64,000 nucleotides of DNA from Craspedostauros australis (taxonomy: Eukaryota; Bacillariophyta; Bacillariophyceae; Mastogloiales; Achnanthaceae). The position numbers and the translations under genes are program-made. Within the stretch, counting starts at the first letter, position 1; each line of letters starts with the position of its first letter. The notes under the pieces were generated by a model. The model was given only the letters and a program-made list of their open reading frames with translations. It had not been told where the DNA came from and did no database searches. Below, piece after piece: positions 31,840 to 42,858 of this stretch. The stretch lies in assembly GCA_026770025.1 (NCBI GenBank), contig JAMXDE010000004.1, forward strand, positions 2,963,501-3,027,500, given 5' to 3'.

Positions 31840-32544
31840 ATGGTGAAACACAACGGACTGACTGTGGAGGTGATCTCCCAACCACGCAGCCTGCTGACCT
31901 GCAGCACGCCCACAAGCACCTCCGACCGCTCCAGCGCCCTCGTCGTGCAGCAGCCCTTCTGCGTCAACGCGGCTGCCCAAGCACCGGCCTTTGCCTTGCG
32001 CATCGGCTCCGAACCCACGGACCGCACCATCCGCGTGCACGTCACCGTCGCCGTCAACGCCGTGCCAGTCTCATGGGCGCCCAACACGCATCACTACTCC
32101 TGCCTGCTGCAGTCCAAGGGTCTCTACGATGGCAACTGGCGCGATCGGGGATTGTGGCATGAAGTTCTGCTTCCCATTCCCAACCTCGCGGCCTTGGCGC
32201 AGCACACGAGCAACCAGCTCACGTTGCAGGTCCACTTTTATGAGACGGTCGCGGGCGTCGTCTCCATGTTCGACAATCCGGACGGTCCTCTGCTTCAGGC
32301 CATCACGTTGCATTTGGTGCAGCAGCAGCCACAACAGCAACCACTTCCGCTGCAACCCACCACGGTCACCAACTCGCTTCTGGGACAAAAGCGTCCCGAA
32401 CAATCCTTCGGTTACGATCAGAAGGCCATGTTCTTCAAGCGACGTCGAACATGCAGCAGCGAGAACATCGCCTGGGCATCGCCATCGACGACGACCACCG
32501 CAACCACCAACGGGGCAGCCAGCGGAGAAATGATCATGGGGTAA
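31840..32544 (+). CDS. hypothetical protein, 234 aa
   Basis: Not recognised. Residues 1-160 have balanced composition with alternating hydrophobics (LRIGSEPTDRTIRVHVTVAV; LTLQVHFYETVAGVVSMF) suggesting a small beta-rich domain. They are followed by a Gln/Pro-rich stretch (QQQPQQQPLPLQ, about 165-178) and a short basic motif, KRRRT, near 202-206 that could act as a nuclear signal. There is no signal peptide or membrane segment. An overlapping plus-strand frame at 31494-32162 is the shadow reading. A Gln-rich tail plus a basic patch would fit a regulatory protein, but that is speculation. Confidence 0.6.
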   Translation: MVKHNGLTVEVISQPRSLLTCSTPTSTSDRSSALVVQQPFCVNAAAQAPAFALRIGSEPTDRTIRVHVTVAVNAVPVSWAPNTHHYSCLLQSKGLYDGNWRDRGLWHEVLLPIPNLAALAQHTSNQLTLQVHFYETVAGVVSMFDNPDGPLLQAITLHLVQQQPQQQPLPLQPTTVTNSLLGQKRPEQSFGYDQKAMFFKRRRTCSSENIAWASPSTTTTATTNGAASGEMIMG

Positions 32545-34133
32545 ACACATAATATATTGTATGAGCGTGGCGGGGGAGACAGGCATCAAGCGAGCAGACA
32601 AGGGAAACAAACAGAAAGTGAGTCGCAGCTCTTGCTCTTTGTTATGGGACAGCACCATCGGCTAGGTGTGAACAACATGAAGAGACAGACGGACTCCACG
32701 CTTCTGCTGCAACGACATTCAAAAAGGACATCATCAACAACAACAACAACAACATATTATACAATACAAACAATCATGCGCACACGAACACACAGCAGAT
32801 GGTATCCATGGCACCGCACTGTACTCTACAGTGCCGAGATATATATGACCATGTACACCACTGCTGAAGCAGCTTCCTCGTGTGACCAACAACGGGGCAA
32901 CATCCAACAAACAGGCATCAACGACAAGCAACCAAGCAAGCAATGTTCTGATATGGGATCCATCAGACAAACATCGCATTGCATTGAAACACAACACACA
33001 TCAATAGATCGCACAGTACTCTATCCTTCGCGATTATTCAAGCAAACAAGGAAGGTAGCAGTTTATTACTAAGAACAATCAATCACGAACTAACCATAGC
33101 CGTAAACAGAAACAATACCGCCATTCACTCCTGTTGTACTTCACTCTCTCTCTCTCTCTTGCTTCCTGGTAACATTCTAACAACAAGACCTCATGCAATC
33201 GCGTCACAGCCACCCAACCAGCAACCAACACATCAAAAAATTCTGCTTCCGTCCAACCGTCGCCCGCCTGTCTGAAATGGGGACAAATCGACATCGCCAA
33301 AAATACAGCCGATGTCGTCACCCACTTGCAGCCAATCACGATACATTGCGTGGTGGTTGTTGAAGCATGTGACATCAGTGCAAACAAACGAAGATGTGTT
33401 CGTTCCTGACTTTTCCGATTCTGCTTTGTTGAAGTGGCTCCGACGAGAACGACTTTCTTCGCTGGATGTTGGATGCAGAGTGTGTTGTCGTACGAACATG
33501 AGGTGGCTGTGAAAATGGAGCAGAGTATTGGTGGTCGTATCTGTAACGTAGGATCTCCCGTGCAACGCAAGTCAACGCAACTCAACCCAACTCCAACAAC
33601 ATTCTCACTCAAAGTAGAAGAGGGACCTCCATCTTCCTCCATCTCAAACAAAACAGAAAAGAGAATCAGAAAAAGGAAGCAACCTTCTTGATTGGAATCG
33701 TGATAGCATCGGCAGAGTGATCGAGCATCGCGATTGAGTTCCATCCATCACATCAAGAGAAGGAAGGAAGGAAACCGCATCGGCAATAGAGGTCGTGCAG
33801 CCAACGAGAAAAGCGGACCTTTCTTTTGCATTCCAAACGGTTGATGCCTCCAAGAACCCCAAGACCGAACAATTCTTCTGTGCCGACATTGATTGATTGT
33901 GTTGGTGTCACTGCAAAGAGCAACATTCGAGTGCGAGCATCACACTTGCGGCATCCAGCAGAGCGCAGAGCAATCAATCTTGCATTCCGTCACATCGCTG
34001 CTGTCATCACAAAGAACAGAAAGTCAGACAAAAAATCAAAAGCCACTCAGCCTCTACATCGTATTCGTAGTATAGTACAATACATCAATCAACAGCAACC
34101 ACAACAGCAACCAGCACTGCAGCAGCAACAACC
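32545..34133. other. intergenic, 1.6 kb
   Basis: No supported gene. The region contains aac/caa-rich tracts and a ctctct run at about 33140-33158. The 221-aa minus frame at 33079-33744 and the 85-aa plus frame at 33434-33691 overlap each other and show no motif. The part next to 34134 presumably contains the TLC gene promoter and leader. Confidence 0.5.
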
Positions 34134-35213
34134 ATGCCACCACGTCCGCAAAGCCCCGGCGCCAACATGACCGAGGATCCCATCCACATGAACTCCAAGG
34201 ACGACCTGACGTTCCGCGCATCATCCTCCGTGTCATCGACATCGGCCGCAGCAACCCAACAGCAGCCGTCCGCAATCCAAAAGAAACCAGCCCCGCCCAC
34301 GGCCGACCCCAACGCCATCCGCACGCACCAATCCAGCATCATCCTGGGCGTCGGATTCTTGACGGCCGTCTATGTCGGCGTCTATTTTTGGAATCCCAAA
34401 TTCCTTCCCGTCGCACGCTCGTACTGCGACGACCATGATCTGCCGTTGCATCCCGACACGCAACTGTGCTACCGCCCCGATCTCATCGCCTACAAGGCCG
34501 CGTCCTTCTTGGCCATGTGCTACATGGGCTTGACGGGATTTTATCGATTCCATTTCAGTCCCAGTCTGCGCAAGGAATATCAGCAACACGTCGATCACAA
34601 GAAGACGGACGACGCCGATATCGCCATGATCGAATACCGCGTCTTCGGCAAGTCCGTTGCGGCGTCCAAAGAAAAGTCCTCCAAAATCTCCATCGCCGCT
34701 GACGACCAAAGCACGGCCATCTTGTGTTATCAGATCTGGGATTTCGTCGTCTCCGTCACGATCCCCGAACACGCCGATCCCATCTTCCTGTTCCATCACA
34801 TCATGACGGGCGCGACGGCCTACTACTCCCTCTTCTACCGATTCGTGCCGTATTATTCCATCTTCTACGGCGGATGCACCGAGGTGTCGTCCATCTTCTT
34901 GGTCCTCCTCGATTTGGACACCTTGCTGCACGATCTCGCCGAACCACAGGCCGACAGCGCGAACATTCTGAACGGCATCGTGGAGGCATCCAAAATCTCC
35001 TTCGCGGTGGCCTTTGCGTTGTATCGCGTCTACGGATGGCTGTCGCGATGCGTCATGATGTGGAATGATTGTCATTACGCCATGGCGCATTACGAGACGA
35101 CCAAGGCGCGGCCCTTGTCCTTTCTGTACGTCTTCTTGACGACCGGCGTCGTGCTCGGGGCTTTGCAATTGTATTGGATGGGACTGATCATTCAAGAAGG
35201 CATGAAAGGGTAG
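34134..35213 (+). CDS. TLC-domain (TRAM/LAG1/CLN8-like) membrane protein
   Basis: 359 residues. A 65-residue hydrophilic N-terminus precedes a first membrane helix (about 69-86), a second (about 120-137) and a cluster of helices from about 198 onward. The core has YQIWDFVVSV, FLFHHIMTG with a His-His pair at 221-222, YYSLFYRFVPYYSIF, and GGCTEVSSIFLVLLDL. This is the order of conserved segments in TLC-domain proteins, which include ceramide synthases and lipid-handling ER proteins. The ceramide-synthase Lag1 motif as such is not evident, so a TMEM56/TLCD-like role in membrane lipids is likelier than ceramide synthesis. It ends in a helix and a short polar tail. Family good; function unassigned. 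Confidence 0.8.
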   Translation: MPPRPQSPGANMTEDPIHMNSKDDLTFRASSSVSSTSAAATQQQPSAIQKKPAPPTADPNAIRTHQSSIILGVGFLTAVYVGVYFWNPKFLPVARSYCDDHDLPLHPDTQLCYRPDLIAYKAASFLAMCYMGLTGFYRFHFSPSLRKEYQQHVDHKKTDDADIAMIEYRVFGKSVAASKEKSSKISIAADDQSTAILCYQIWDFVVSVTIPEHADPIFLFHHIMTGATAYYSLFYRFVPYYSIFYGGCTEVSSIFLVLLDLDTLLHDLAEPQADSANILNGIVEASKISFAVAFALYRVYGWLSRCVMMWNDCHYAMAHYETTKARPLSFLYVFLTTGVVLGALQLYWMGLIIQEGMKG

Positions 35214-35939
35214 ACACAGTGAGTCGAGGGCGCGGCATCATAGGATATGATACGACTGCAATTACTATTGCAATACCAGACCTCGACAAGGGCCGGAACG
35301 GAATAGAGTGCTCTCAAGATTATTCTATTCTACTCTATCCTATTGCGAGACATTAACAATACAAACCATGACATCACAGAAAGCGCCAGACTCATGTCTC
35401 TCTCATCGTCGACAACCATGATCGCAACGTCAACGGAACTCGTTCATGCAGTATTGCCAATCCCGCCATGTCGTGACTCGCAATCCCAGTATCTTTCGAC
35501 AACGAGAACGCATCAACATGCCAACGACAACGACCGCAATTGCAACAACACGTATGGCCACAAGGCAAGATGACCAGCCAGGTGGAGGTGTGGCACCATA
35601 CGAATACCACCTTGTGTGCAGTGCAGCATTCGCATGGGCATTTGGCACCCCATCAAGGGATAGAAGGCAACATCATCAGCTGAGGTGACGAAGGCATAAA
35701 CCCAACACAGAAAGAAAGAGAGAGGATCACAAAAAGCATCGATTCCGGCACAGCAGAGCAGAGCACATCAGAGCGCATCAGAGCACATCACACCAGCGTA
35801 CAGCACAGCACAGCACAGCACAGCAAAGCAAAGCAGATCTGTTGCCTTCGCCAAATTGAGTTGATTGCATCGTACGAGATCGTACTGTCGTCCTCGACCC
35901 ATTCCATACAGTTCTGTTGTACCACAGAAGATCGCAACC
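35214..35939. other. intergenic with CACAG microsatellite
   Basis: Upstream region of the ABCG gene. A (cacag/agcac)n simple repeat lies at about 35798-35835. Short frames on both strands are low-complexity. No gene supported. Confidence 0.55.
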
Positions 35940-38776
35940 ATGAAGCAACGTCGGTTCGGATCGACGCGAAGTCGATTGGCCCTCTGGCTTGTCTGCGTCG
36001 CGCTACTGTGCGGCACGATCCATGCCCAACGCGCTGCAACGAACTTGGCGAGCCGCATGGAGACGCCAGGCAGCAACAGCAGCAGCAATTCTGCTGGAGG
36101 CAGCACGAAAAAGAGCATTATCGAAGGTACGTTCATGGAGACGATACAAGATGGATGGAATGCCATGGGTCAGGCCTTTGATGATGGTTGGGAACGCATC
36201 ATGCAGAGACCATCGCAGGACGAGCAACGAAAACCTCCCATTTGGAAACGGATCATGCGCAATCGGCAGCAGAAGGAAGCGGAGGTTCAGGAGGACGCCA
36301 TTTCTATGGATCAACTGCTGGATCAACTGCTGGACCAGCTGCTGGATGGTGATGGCGTCCTCTTTTACAGCCTTGTAGTCTTCGTTGCGATCATCATCCT
36401 GCGATATTTCGTGTCGACGTTCACTTCGAGCAGACGGAAGAGAGTTTACTATGGTAAGTGGGTGAGACTGCGTGCGTGTGCATGAATACATTTCAGCGCA
36501 GCCTTGGAGAGCAAATGGAACTTGCACTTCCGGCAATGCACATTCTCTCATCCGTCCATCCATCATTCCTCTTCCGATCGTAGTCGAATCCATGGGGATG
36601 TCGTGAGACTCTCGGCAATTGCAGCATTCGAAACATCCACAGTGTCCACTGCTCGACAACCCACACTTTCTCATGATGAGCATTTCTGAACTAGGCAGAT
36701 CTCTGTTCGTGAAGTGCACGTCACTGTCCCAACGGGTGGCTTGCCGACTTCCATTGAGCACACATTCTATGTGCCATTCACCATCTCATTCGCAACCTCA
36801 TATTATACTCACATGCATACTCTGGCTTTCCACCCTCCCAATCACCAACACATGAATACGCATGAACAGACAACAGCATCCGCGGTGGCAACGAAGCCAC
36901 GGCGGTCCATGGCGACTTCGAGAAGGTCGATCTTGGGTTCCGCGGCCTTCGATTGGAGATTCCAAACAAAAAAAAGAACAAGCAAAATGGCAAGAACGGC
37001 AACAACAAAACGCGTCTCATCCTCGATGGATCCATCCATGGCAGAGCCCAACCAGGACGCATGCTGGCCATCATGGGACCTTCCGGCGCGGGCAAATCCA
37101 CAGTCCTGCACGCCCTCGCGGGACGCATCAAGGAGAAATCCGGTCAGAACCTCTTCGGCGAACGCTTCATCAACGGCGAGCCCGTCTCGGGCGACTCCCT
37201 GATCCCGGCCGCCTTCGTGCCACAGTCCATGAACTTCTTCCCCCACATGACCGTGCGTGAAACGTTGCACTTCCGCGTCGAATTGAAGCTCGGCAGCATC
37301 GTGGCCAAATCGCAGCGCGATGCCATCGTCGAGGATCTGCTGCTGCAGATGGGATTGGAAAAGTCGGCCGACACCATCGTGGGCGGCGACAAGGTGCGCG
37401 GCATTTCGGGTGGCGAACGTCGCCGGTTGTCCATCGCGTGCGAGCTCATCTCGAGTCCGTCCGTGCTGTTCCTCGATGAACCCACCAGCGGGTTGGATAG
37501 CACGGCCGCGACGACGTTGGTGGAGTACCTGCGCAAGATGGCGGATGCCGGCAAGACCATCGTCGCCGTCATTCATCAGCCCAGTCAGCACGTCTTCGGG
37601 TCCTTCGACGATCTTCTGCTCTTGTCGGAAGGCAAGCAGATGTACTTTGGTGAAGTCAGCAAGGTGCGAGGGTACTTCGCAGGCCAGAATTGCAAGGCGC
37701 CGGCCGAGATGGGAACGTCGGAGCACGTCCTGGATTGCATCTCCATGTCCCAGCTTCCCAAGGAGACGGATGAGGACATGCATTCACGCATCGCCAACCT
37801 TGCCAAGCTCGCCGCGGATGCCAAGATCGATCTGGGTCTCAAATCGAAAAAGATTGACGACGACACCGCCCTCCTCGTGTTCAATGGCGAAGGCAAGCGA
37901 GGACGCAAGGCGGGTATCTTTAAGCAATTCCGATTGCTGTTCAGCCGATCGTTGCGGGAGAATTTCCGTGCCAAGGCCAAGCTCATCATCATGACGGTCC
38001 AGCAGGTCACGTTGGCGATCATCTACGGCGGAATCTACAGCATTGGCAACAACCAAGCATCGATTCAGGATCGTTTCGGTTTGCTCTCGCTGATCGCCAT
38101 CGGCGCAGCCAACATGGCCATCGCATCGACAATACGTGCCTTCCCCAAGGAAAAGGCCATCGTGTCGGGTGAGATCGCGACCAAGATGTACAGCAGTCTC
38201 CCGTACTTCGTCAGCAAGGCCATATCCGAAATGCCACCCGTCTTCTTCTTCCAAAGCATCTTCGGTATCATGGTGTCCTACTTCACGGGCATCAACGGCA
38301 CGGCCAAGAAGCTGAGACGCTTCCTCACCCTGACCTCCCTGCACACCATCACATGCCAATCCTTCGGCCTGTTCCTGGGCGCCGTGAGTCCCAACTCCGA
38401 CACTGCCCTGGCCCTCTTCCCGGCCGTCCTGGTCCTCAACATCATCTTCGATGGGCGCAACATCTCCGAAGAGAATACGCCGCGATTGCTGCGCTGGGTC
38501 CCGAAGGTGGGTCTCATCCGATGGGGATTCGAAGGATTGTCATTGAACGAGTTTGAGGACCTGATCTTTGATGCGGGCGGTCGTCATCGCGGTCCGGTGG
38601 CACGCACGGGAGAAGAAGCGCTGAGCCGATTCGGGCTGGACGGCAAGAACATCGCCACGGTATTCCGCGCGCAGCTTCTCATCAGCGCTGCGTCATGGGT
38701 CATGAGCTACTTTGGTTTGGCATTGACGCGACAAAAGTTCGAAGTGATGAAGTCGGAAGCATCCTCCAAGGAGTAG
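35940..38776 (+). CDS. ABCG-family half-transporter, two exons
   Basis: Proposed CDS joins 35940-36453 to 36870-38776, giving 806 residues. Exon 1 encodes a signal peptide (about 1-29, ending TIHA), a polar segment with a DQLL repeat (about 124-136) and a membrane helix (about 140-158). The GTAAGT donor at 36454 and AG at 36868-36869 are both phase 1, joining RKRVYY to DNSIRGG. Exon 2 alone has no Met before conserved ABC sequence (FEKVDLGF), so an upstream exon is required. The nucleotide-binding domain has Walker A GPSGAGKST (241-249), signature ISGGERRRL (350-358) and Walker B VLFLDEPTSGLD (from 370). The ABC2 membrane domain follows (about 515-800). NBD-before-TMD order is typical of ABCG half-transporters, which dimerise to export lipids or hydrophobic compounds. 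Substrate unknown. Exon 2 is certain; the exon 1 link is inferred. Confidence 0.82.
36454..36869 (+). other. intron of the ABCG gene (proposed)
   Basis: GTAAGT donor, CATGAACAG acceptor, phase 1 on both sides. The interval contains in-frame stops in all useful frames. The nearby alternative acceptor at 36876 would break phase. Confidence 0.6.
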
Positions 38777-39103
38777 AAGGGATTGTTGCTTGTCCCGCCT
38801 CGGCGTGGTTTCTTCTGGCAGAAGTGCGAAGGAAGTGCACGATGCGAGAGTACGATTCATTGAACAACAACAGCGACAACGGTAACAACAACAACAACAA
38901 CAACAACCACACTCTGAACAGTCTGAACAGCAACAGAGATAGCAACGCTACAATCAATGATAGCATAAATTGAATACAAGCACTACATACTAACATGATA
39001 CTATTCGTATTTGTGCATACGAGCACGTTGTGGACGTTGTAGGTTATTGCTACCACCACACGTACACGCCTTCGACATTCCCTGCCCATTCGCAATGCTA
39101 CCC
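38777..39103. other. convergent intergenic region
   Basis: Between the 3' ends of the ABCG (plus) and TMTC-like (minus) genes. Contains an aac trinucleotide run at about 38880-38910. No gene. Confidence 0.6.
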
Positions 39104-41146
39104 TCACACAAACGGCGACCGCTTGTCCTTCGCCTTCTCCGCCCGATCCAACTTCTCTTGCTGCGCCCGCGCCCTTGTTTGAATGATCTGAATGTACTGC
39201 TGCTGCCGCTCCTCCGCATCCAGCCGCTGCTCTTCATTGGCGGCGGAACTCGTCAACAAACTCCAGTACTTGTTCCACATATCCATGGCGCCGCCCATCG
39301 AGAAGGGACACAGCATGGCTTCGACGAGCTCGTTTTCATACCGCTCAAAGTCGTTGCGCTGGATGGCGATGTGAGCATACTGTTGATGCACGTCGCACAG
39401 CGTATCGGGATCGATGGCGTGCGCCAATTCGAGATGCTGCTGCGCCGTGTTGAGGTTGTAAAGATCGGCGATGAGACCCGAATGGATCTTGGACAGTTCC
39501 ATGTGGGCCTTGGCGAAGCGCGGACACGTGGCGATGGAGGATTGCAACAACGAGACGGAGTCCATCCATTGCAACGTGCGCGTGTGGATTTTCATCGTCG
39601 ATTGCAGCAACAACCACGCCACGACGACGAGCTGCAAGGGTTTGGCGGGTAGATGGCGGTACGCGCGCGTCATCCAAAAGGCCAAGGCGTTGCCAATCCA
39701 GATGCTCGTGATGACGCTGAACGGCACGGCCATGCGGTCCGATACGAACGTTCCGACCTTGAGGATGCCGGAGATGGGCAGCAAGGTCGTCATCCATGCC
39801 CAATGCAGCGCGACCAAGGCCAAGAGCTTGCGCGGGTATGCAAATGCCAGCACGAGCGACAATACCAAAATGGCGAGCATGCAGATGGTGTGAAACGATC
39901 GGAAGCGCTGATCGGACCAATCCTGCACGGCGGGGATGCAATCGAATCCGTATTCGTGGGAGAAACCGATGGGATCCCATCCCCAGGCCTTGCCGAGATG
40001 GATGAGGACGACGTAGGCGTAGTTGCGCACGCGGTGTTCTCCTTCGAAGGTGAAGTATGGATTCTCCGCAGGTCGGATCAAGCCTTCGGGAATCGATAAC
40101 GTATCCAAAAACCATCGACCACCGACGTAGACTGCCATGGAAAGGGCGAGGACGACGATGCGAGGCAAGACGTGGACCAACGCGATGCTCAAATCGTAGA
40201 TCGTGGCAAAGAGTCCGTCACGATTCTTCGCAACATCCACATTCTCCTTGCATGACCGACCCATCTGCTGCTGATAATAGTGACACACGACGATCGTGGC
40301 CATGACGGCAGGAATCTGGAACAGAAACGTCTCGCTGCACAGGTACCCCATGACGAGAACGGCGCAATACCATGACAACGACAAAGTCGTATGGGACCGA
40401 CACGCGACGGCAAGGACGACGCTGCACAGCACGGCCAGAATATGATTGCGATTGGCGGCGTTGGCCGTGACCTCGACGTGCGTGGGGTGCAGGATGAAGA
40501 CGATCTTGGTCCAGATGGTGATCCAGAAGCGCTGTTGCGGTCGTGCCGTCAAATGGGCGGCCAACAAGCCCACCATGTGCGCCGCCGCCGCGTGCGTGAG
40601 GATGTTGACGCAACGATGCGTCGTCAATTCGAAGTTGGTGAAGCAGCCTTGCAGGTACCGGAATGTGAGGACGGTGAGCGGGCGCCATGAGCGGTGCGAC
40701 GATTCCGATGCCATGGGGCGCCCCCAGTAGTCGTTTTGGAAGATCTGCCGCAGCGTGTTCCATTCCGTTTGGAGGCTGTCCTTCGTTGAGGTTGCTGTGC
40801 CGCCGTCGAGCTCGTAGAAGCCATGGATGTCGCGATTGTCCGCGCTCATGATGTGCAGCTCGTCCAGCGTGGGTCCACCGTAGGGATGATCCTCGAAGAC
40901 CACAGGAATGACGTACAGTGCCAAGCACAGCAGGTGTACCAGCGCATGCACGGCCAAACGGGCCATCTCGCTGTTGGCAATCTGGGTGAACCATGGTTCA
41001 TTGGAGTCTTCTGGTTGTGCCGTCGGTGTTTGCACTGGCTGCTGCGGCTGCTGCTGTTTCTGCTGCTGCTGCTGCGGATCCACAGAAGCAGCGCCATCGT
41101 CGGTTGGTTCCGGACCGACCGGTGCGTTATCTTCTTCTTGCTTCAT
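39104..41146 (-). CDS. TMTC-like transmembrane O-mannosyltransferase
   Basis: 680 residues. After an 80-residue Gln/Glu-rich cytosolic tail come a first helix and a luminal loop with FQNDYWGRPM and SHRSWRPLTVLTFRYLQG. This matches the acidic/aromatic loop of TMTC-type GT-C mannosyltransferases (FWG plus SHKSYRPLTVLTFR). HPTHVEVTANAANR is the next family hallmark. The DUF1736-like segment (RVRNYAYVVLIHLGKAWGWDP, then FDCIPAVQDWSD) follows. Many membrane helices surround these. The C-terminus (about 540-680) is helical, with one or two TPR-like repeats, fewer than the long TPR array of animal TMTC1-4. The family transfers mannose from dolichol-phosphate-mannose in the ER lumen. The acceptor here is unknown. 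Confidence 0.85.
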   Translation of the reverse strand: MKQEEDNAPVGPEPTDDGAASVDPQQQQQKQQQPQQPVQTPTAQPEDSNEPWFTQIANSEMARLAVHALVHLLCLALYVIPVVFEDHPYGGPTLDELHIMSADNRDIHGFYELDGGTATSTKDSLQTEWNTLRQIFQNDYWGRPMASESSHRSWRPLTVLTFRYLQGCFTNFELTTHRCVNILTHAAAAHMVGLLAAHLTARPQQRFWITIWTKIVFILHPTHVEVTANAANRNHILAVLCSVVLAVACRSHTTLSLSWYCAVLVMGYLCSETFLFQIPAVMATIVVCHYYQQQMGRSCKENVDVAKNRDGLFATIYDLSIALVHVLPRIVVLALSMAVYVGGRWFLDTLSIPEGLIRPAENPYFTFEGEHRVRNYAYVVLIHLGKAWGWDPIGFSHEYGFDCIPAVQDWSDQRFRSFHTICMLAILVLSLVLAFAYPRKLLALVALHWAWMTTLLPISGILKVGTFVSDRMAVPFSVITSIWIGNALAFWMTRAYRHLPAKPLQLVVVAWLLLQSTMKIHTRTLQWMDSVSLLQSSIATCPRFAKAHMELSKIHSGLIADLYNLNTAQQHLELAHAIDPDTLCDVHQQYAHIAIQRNDFERYENELVEAMLCPFSMGGAMDMWNKYWSLLTSSAANEEQRLDAEERQQQYIQIIQTRARAQQEKLDRAEKAKDKRSPFV

Positions 41147-41778
41147 TTTCTGCTTCCACTTGTGTTGCTGTTGCTGCTGCTGCCAACACTATTATCGCAA
41201 TCGATCGCAATCGATCTCTCTGTTCGTATTCATCGAAGGTGCCCTCAATCAATCAATGGATGAGTCAATGGATGAGTCAATGGATGAGTCAATCGATGGA
41301 TGGATGACATGCGATCAAAGACGGTTCTGTGAGATTATGAACATGGCCGTCACAGATGAATGGGGCGCCAAGAAAGGCGAAGGAGCTGTTGTGTGTTGCG
41401 AAGAACGCTGTTGAATGGCGAAGGTATCTAGATTAGACGAGATGCACTATGGCACTTGCTTAGTCCTTAATATATCTACACTCATGATTTGAGCAACGAC
41501 GTCGTAACTGTTGCCAACAACTCATGCGACCTACTGAAACGAAGGTGACCAAGCACAGTAGCAGCATCAAAGCTATGTTCACAAGTGCCATACGAGCTAG
41601 AGCAATCACGGAGCTTCTATTGCTGTGCATACCCATGACTGGCAATGCTCGTAGTATGTGTGCGCGCATGTATCATTACGAATACTACTCAATGTTGACA
41701 GAGAACTCTATCACTCCTTCGTTCGTTCACTCGCTGCTTCATCCATCCATCCATCCCATGAACCCGCCCAACACCGAA
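41147..41778. other. intergenic with short tandem repeat
   Basis: Promoter side of the TMTC-like gene and 3' side of the hydrolase gene. A 12-base unit (tgagtcaatgga) is repeated about four times at 41251-41304. No gene. Confidence 0.6.
41251..41304 (+). repeat. 12-bp tandem repeat
   Basis: Four direct copies of tgagtcaatgga, the last slightly altered, about 100 bp upstream of the TMTC-like start codon. Confidence 0.85.
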
Positions 41779-42858
41779 TCACTTCATGCGGCTCTCGATC
41801 CAATCGACGACCTGATCCATGATTTCTTCGGCATTGGGTTCTGAAAAGATGTCATGCTTGGCACCTTCGATTCGCAGCAGCTTGCGATCCTTCTCGGGCG
41901 TCGCGCAATGCTTCAGGAGATATTCGGAACCGCTGATGGGCACGGCCACATCGTCGGTGCCGTGCACCGCGCAGAATGGAAAGTTCAAACCCGGAATGGC
42001 CTTGCTGCGGACCTCTTCCAGCGTCGTCAGCAACGCCACGGCGGTGCCCAAACAGTACGGTCTGCCGCCGGCCGAGAGACCCATCGATGTCATGCGTTCC
42101 GATGTCGCCATCTCGCTAACTCTCTTGTCGGTCCAAATGCGATCGGGGCTGACGGGATGCGGCATGAAGGACGGGATCCACGTGGGAAATATGGGCGCCA
42201 GTCCGTACCGCAAGGTCCACACGACGGGCAGTGGCGGAAGCTTGCCTTCGATGGCGGGACACACGGCGATGAAGCCCTTGAACCCCTTTGGAAGCGTCTC
42301 GGGATGATCCTGCCAACTGCGCATGGCGTGCAACGTCAACGCGCCGCCGTACGATTGGCCCATGAGGAAGAAGGGCACGCCGTCGTGCTCGTCGACAGCC
42401 AGACGGCACATCTGCATCGTGTCGTCGCGATGGTACTCCCACTTGGGAATGTAAAATCGTTCGCCTTCCGAGAATCCGTGTCCCATGAAATCGGGCGCGT
42501 AGACGACGAACCCGGCCTTGCACAGCTTGCGGCTGATGATGCCGATGCTCGTGCATCGCTCGGTGCCGTCCTCCTCCTTCAAGCGAAAGGCCTGTCCCGA
42601 ATTGCCGTGCACGCCATGCAGGCAGACGAGGATGCCACGCGGTTTGTCCGTGTCGGGCAGGAACTTGCGGTAGTGCATCATCTTTCCCGTGGCCTCGCTC
42701 TTGTACCATCCGTGCAGGTCGCCGCCGCAGATGTCATCGATCTCTTTGATCTCGGCGTCGGTCGGGAAGGTCTCGGGATCGAGCTGCAGATCCGTCAGTT
42801 CCTGTCCCCAGAGTGTGCGTTTCATTGGTGTTGCGCTCGTCATGTTGATACTGCTCAT
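41779..42858 (-). CDS. alpha/beta hydrolase, monoacylglycerol-lipase type
   Basis: 359 residues. A Hydrolase_4 fold carries a complete catalytic triad: the oxyanion region HGVHGNSG (81-88), nucleophile elbow GQSYGG with Ser169, Asp302 or 303 in VHGTDD, and His335 in GAKHDI. APDFMGHGFSEG is the family signature of monoacylglycerol lipases and lysophospholipases. Between about 210 and 270 a lid-like insert (PTWIPSFMPHPVSPDRIW) would shape lipid access. There is no signal peptide or membrane helix, so it is probably cytosolic or at lipid-droplet surfaces. It likely hydrolyses monoacylglycerol or a lysophospholipid. The exact substrate cannot be read from the sequence. Confidence 0.88.
   Translation of the reverse strand: MSSINMTSATPMKRTLWGQELTDLQLDPETFPTDAEIKEIDDICGGDLHGWYKSEATGKMMHYRKFLPDTDKPRGILVCLHGVHGNSGQAFRLKEEDGTERCTSIGIISRKLCKAGFVVYAPDFMGHGFSEGERFYIPKWEYHRDDTMQMCRLAVDEHDGVPFFLMGQSYGGALTLHAMRSWQDHPETLPKGFKGFIAVCPAIEGKLPPLPVVWTLRYGLAPIFPTWIPSFMPHPVSPDRIWTDKRVSEMATSERMTSMGLSAGGRPYCLGTAVALLTTLEEVRSKAIPGLNFPFCAVHGTDDVAVPISGSEYLLKHCATPEKDRKLLRIEGAKHDIFSEPNAEEIMDQVVDWIESRMK

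Noticed and set aside
34233..35195. 320-aa minus-strand frame across the TLC gene
   Set aside because: Asp/Gly/Val-rich shadow. The plus frame has the TLC motifs and membrane helices.
40218..40994. 258-aa alternative minus frame within the TMTC-like gene
   Set aside because: Arg/His/Pro-rich shadow of the longer frame that carries the family motifs.
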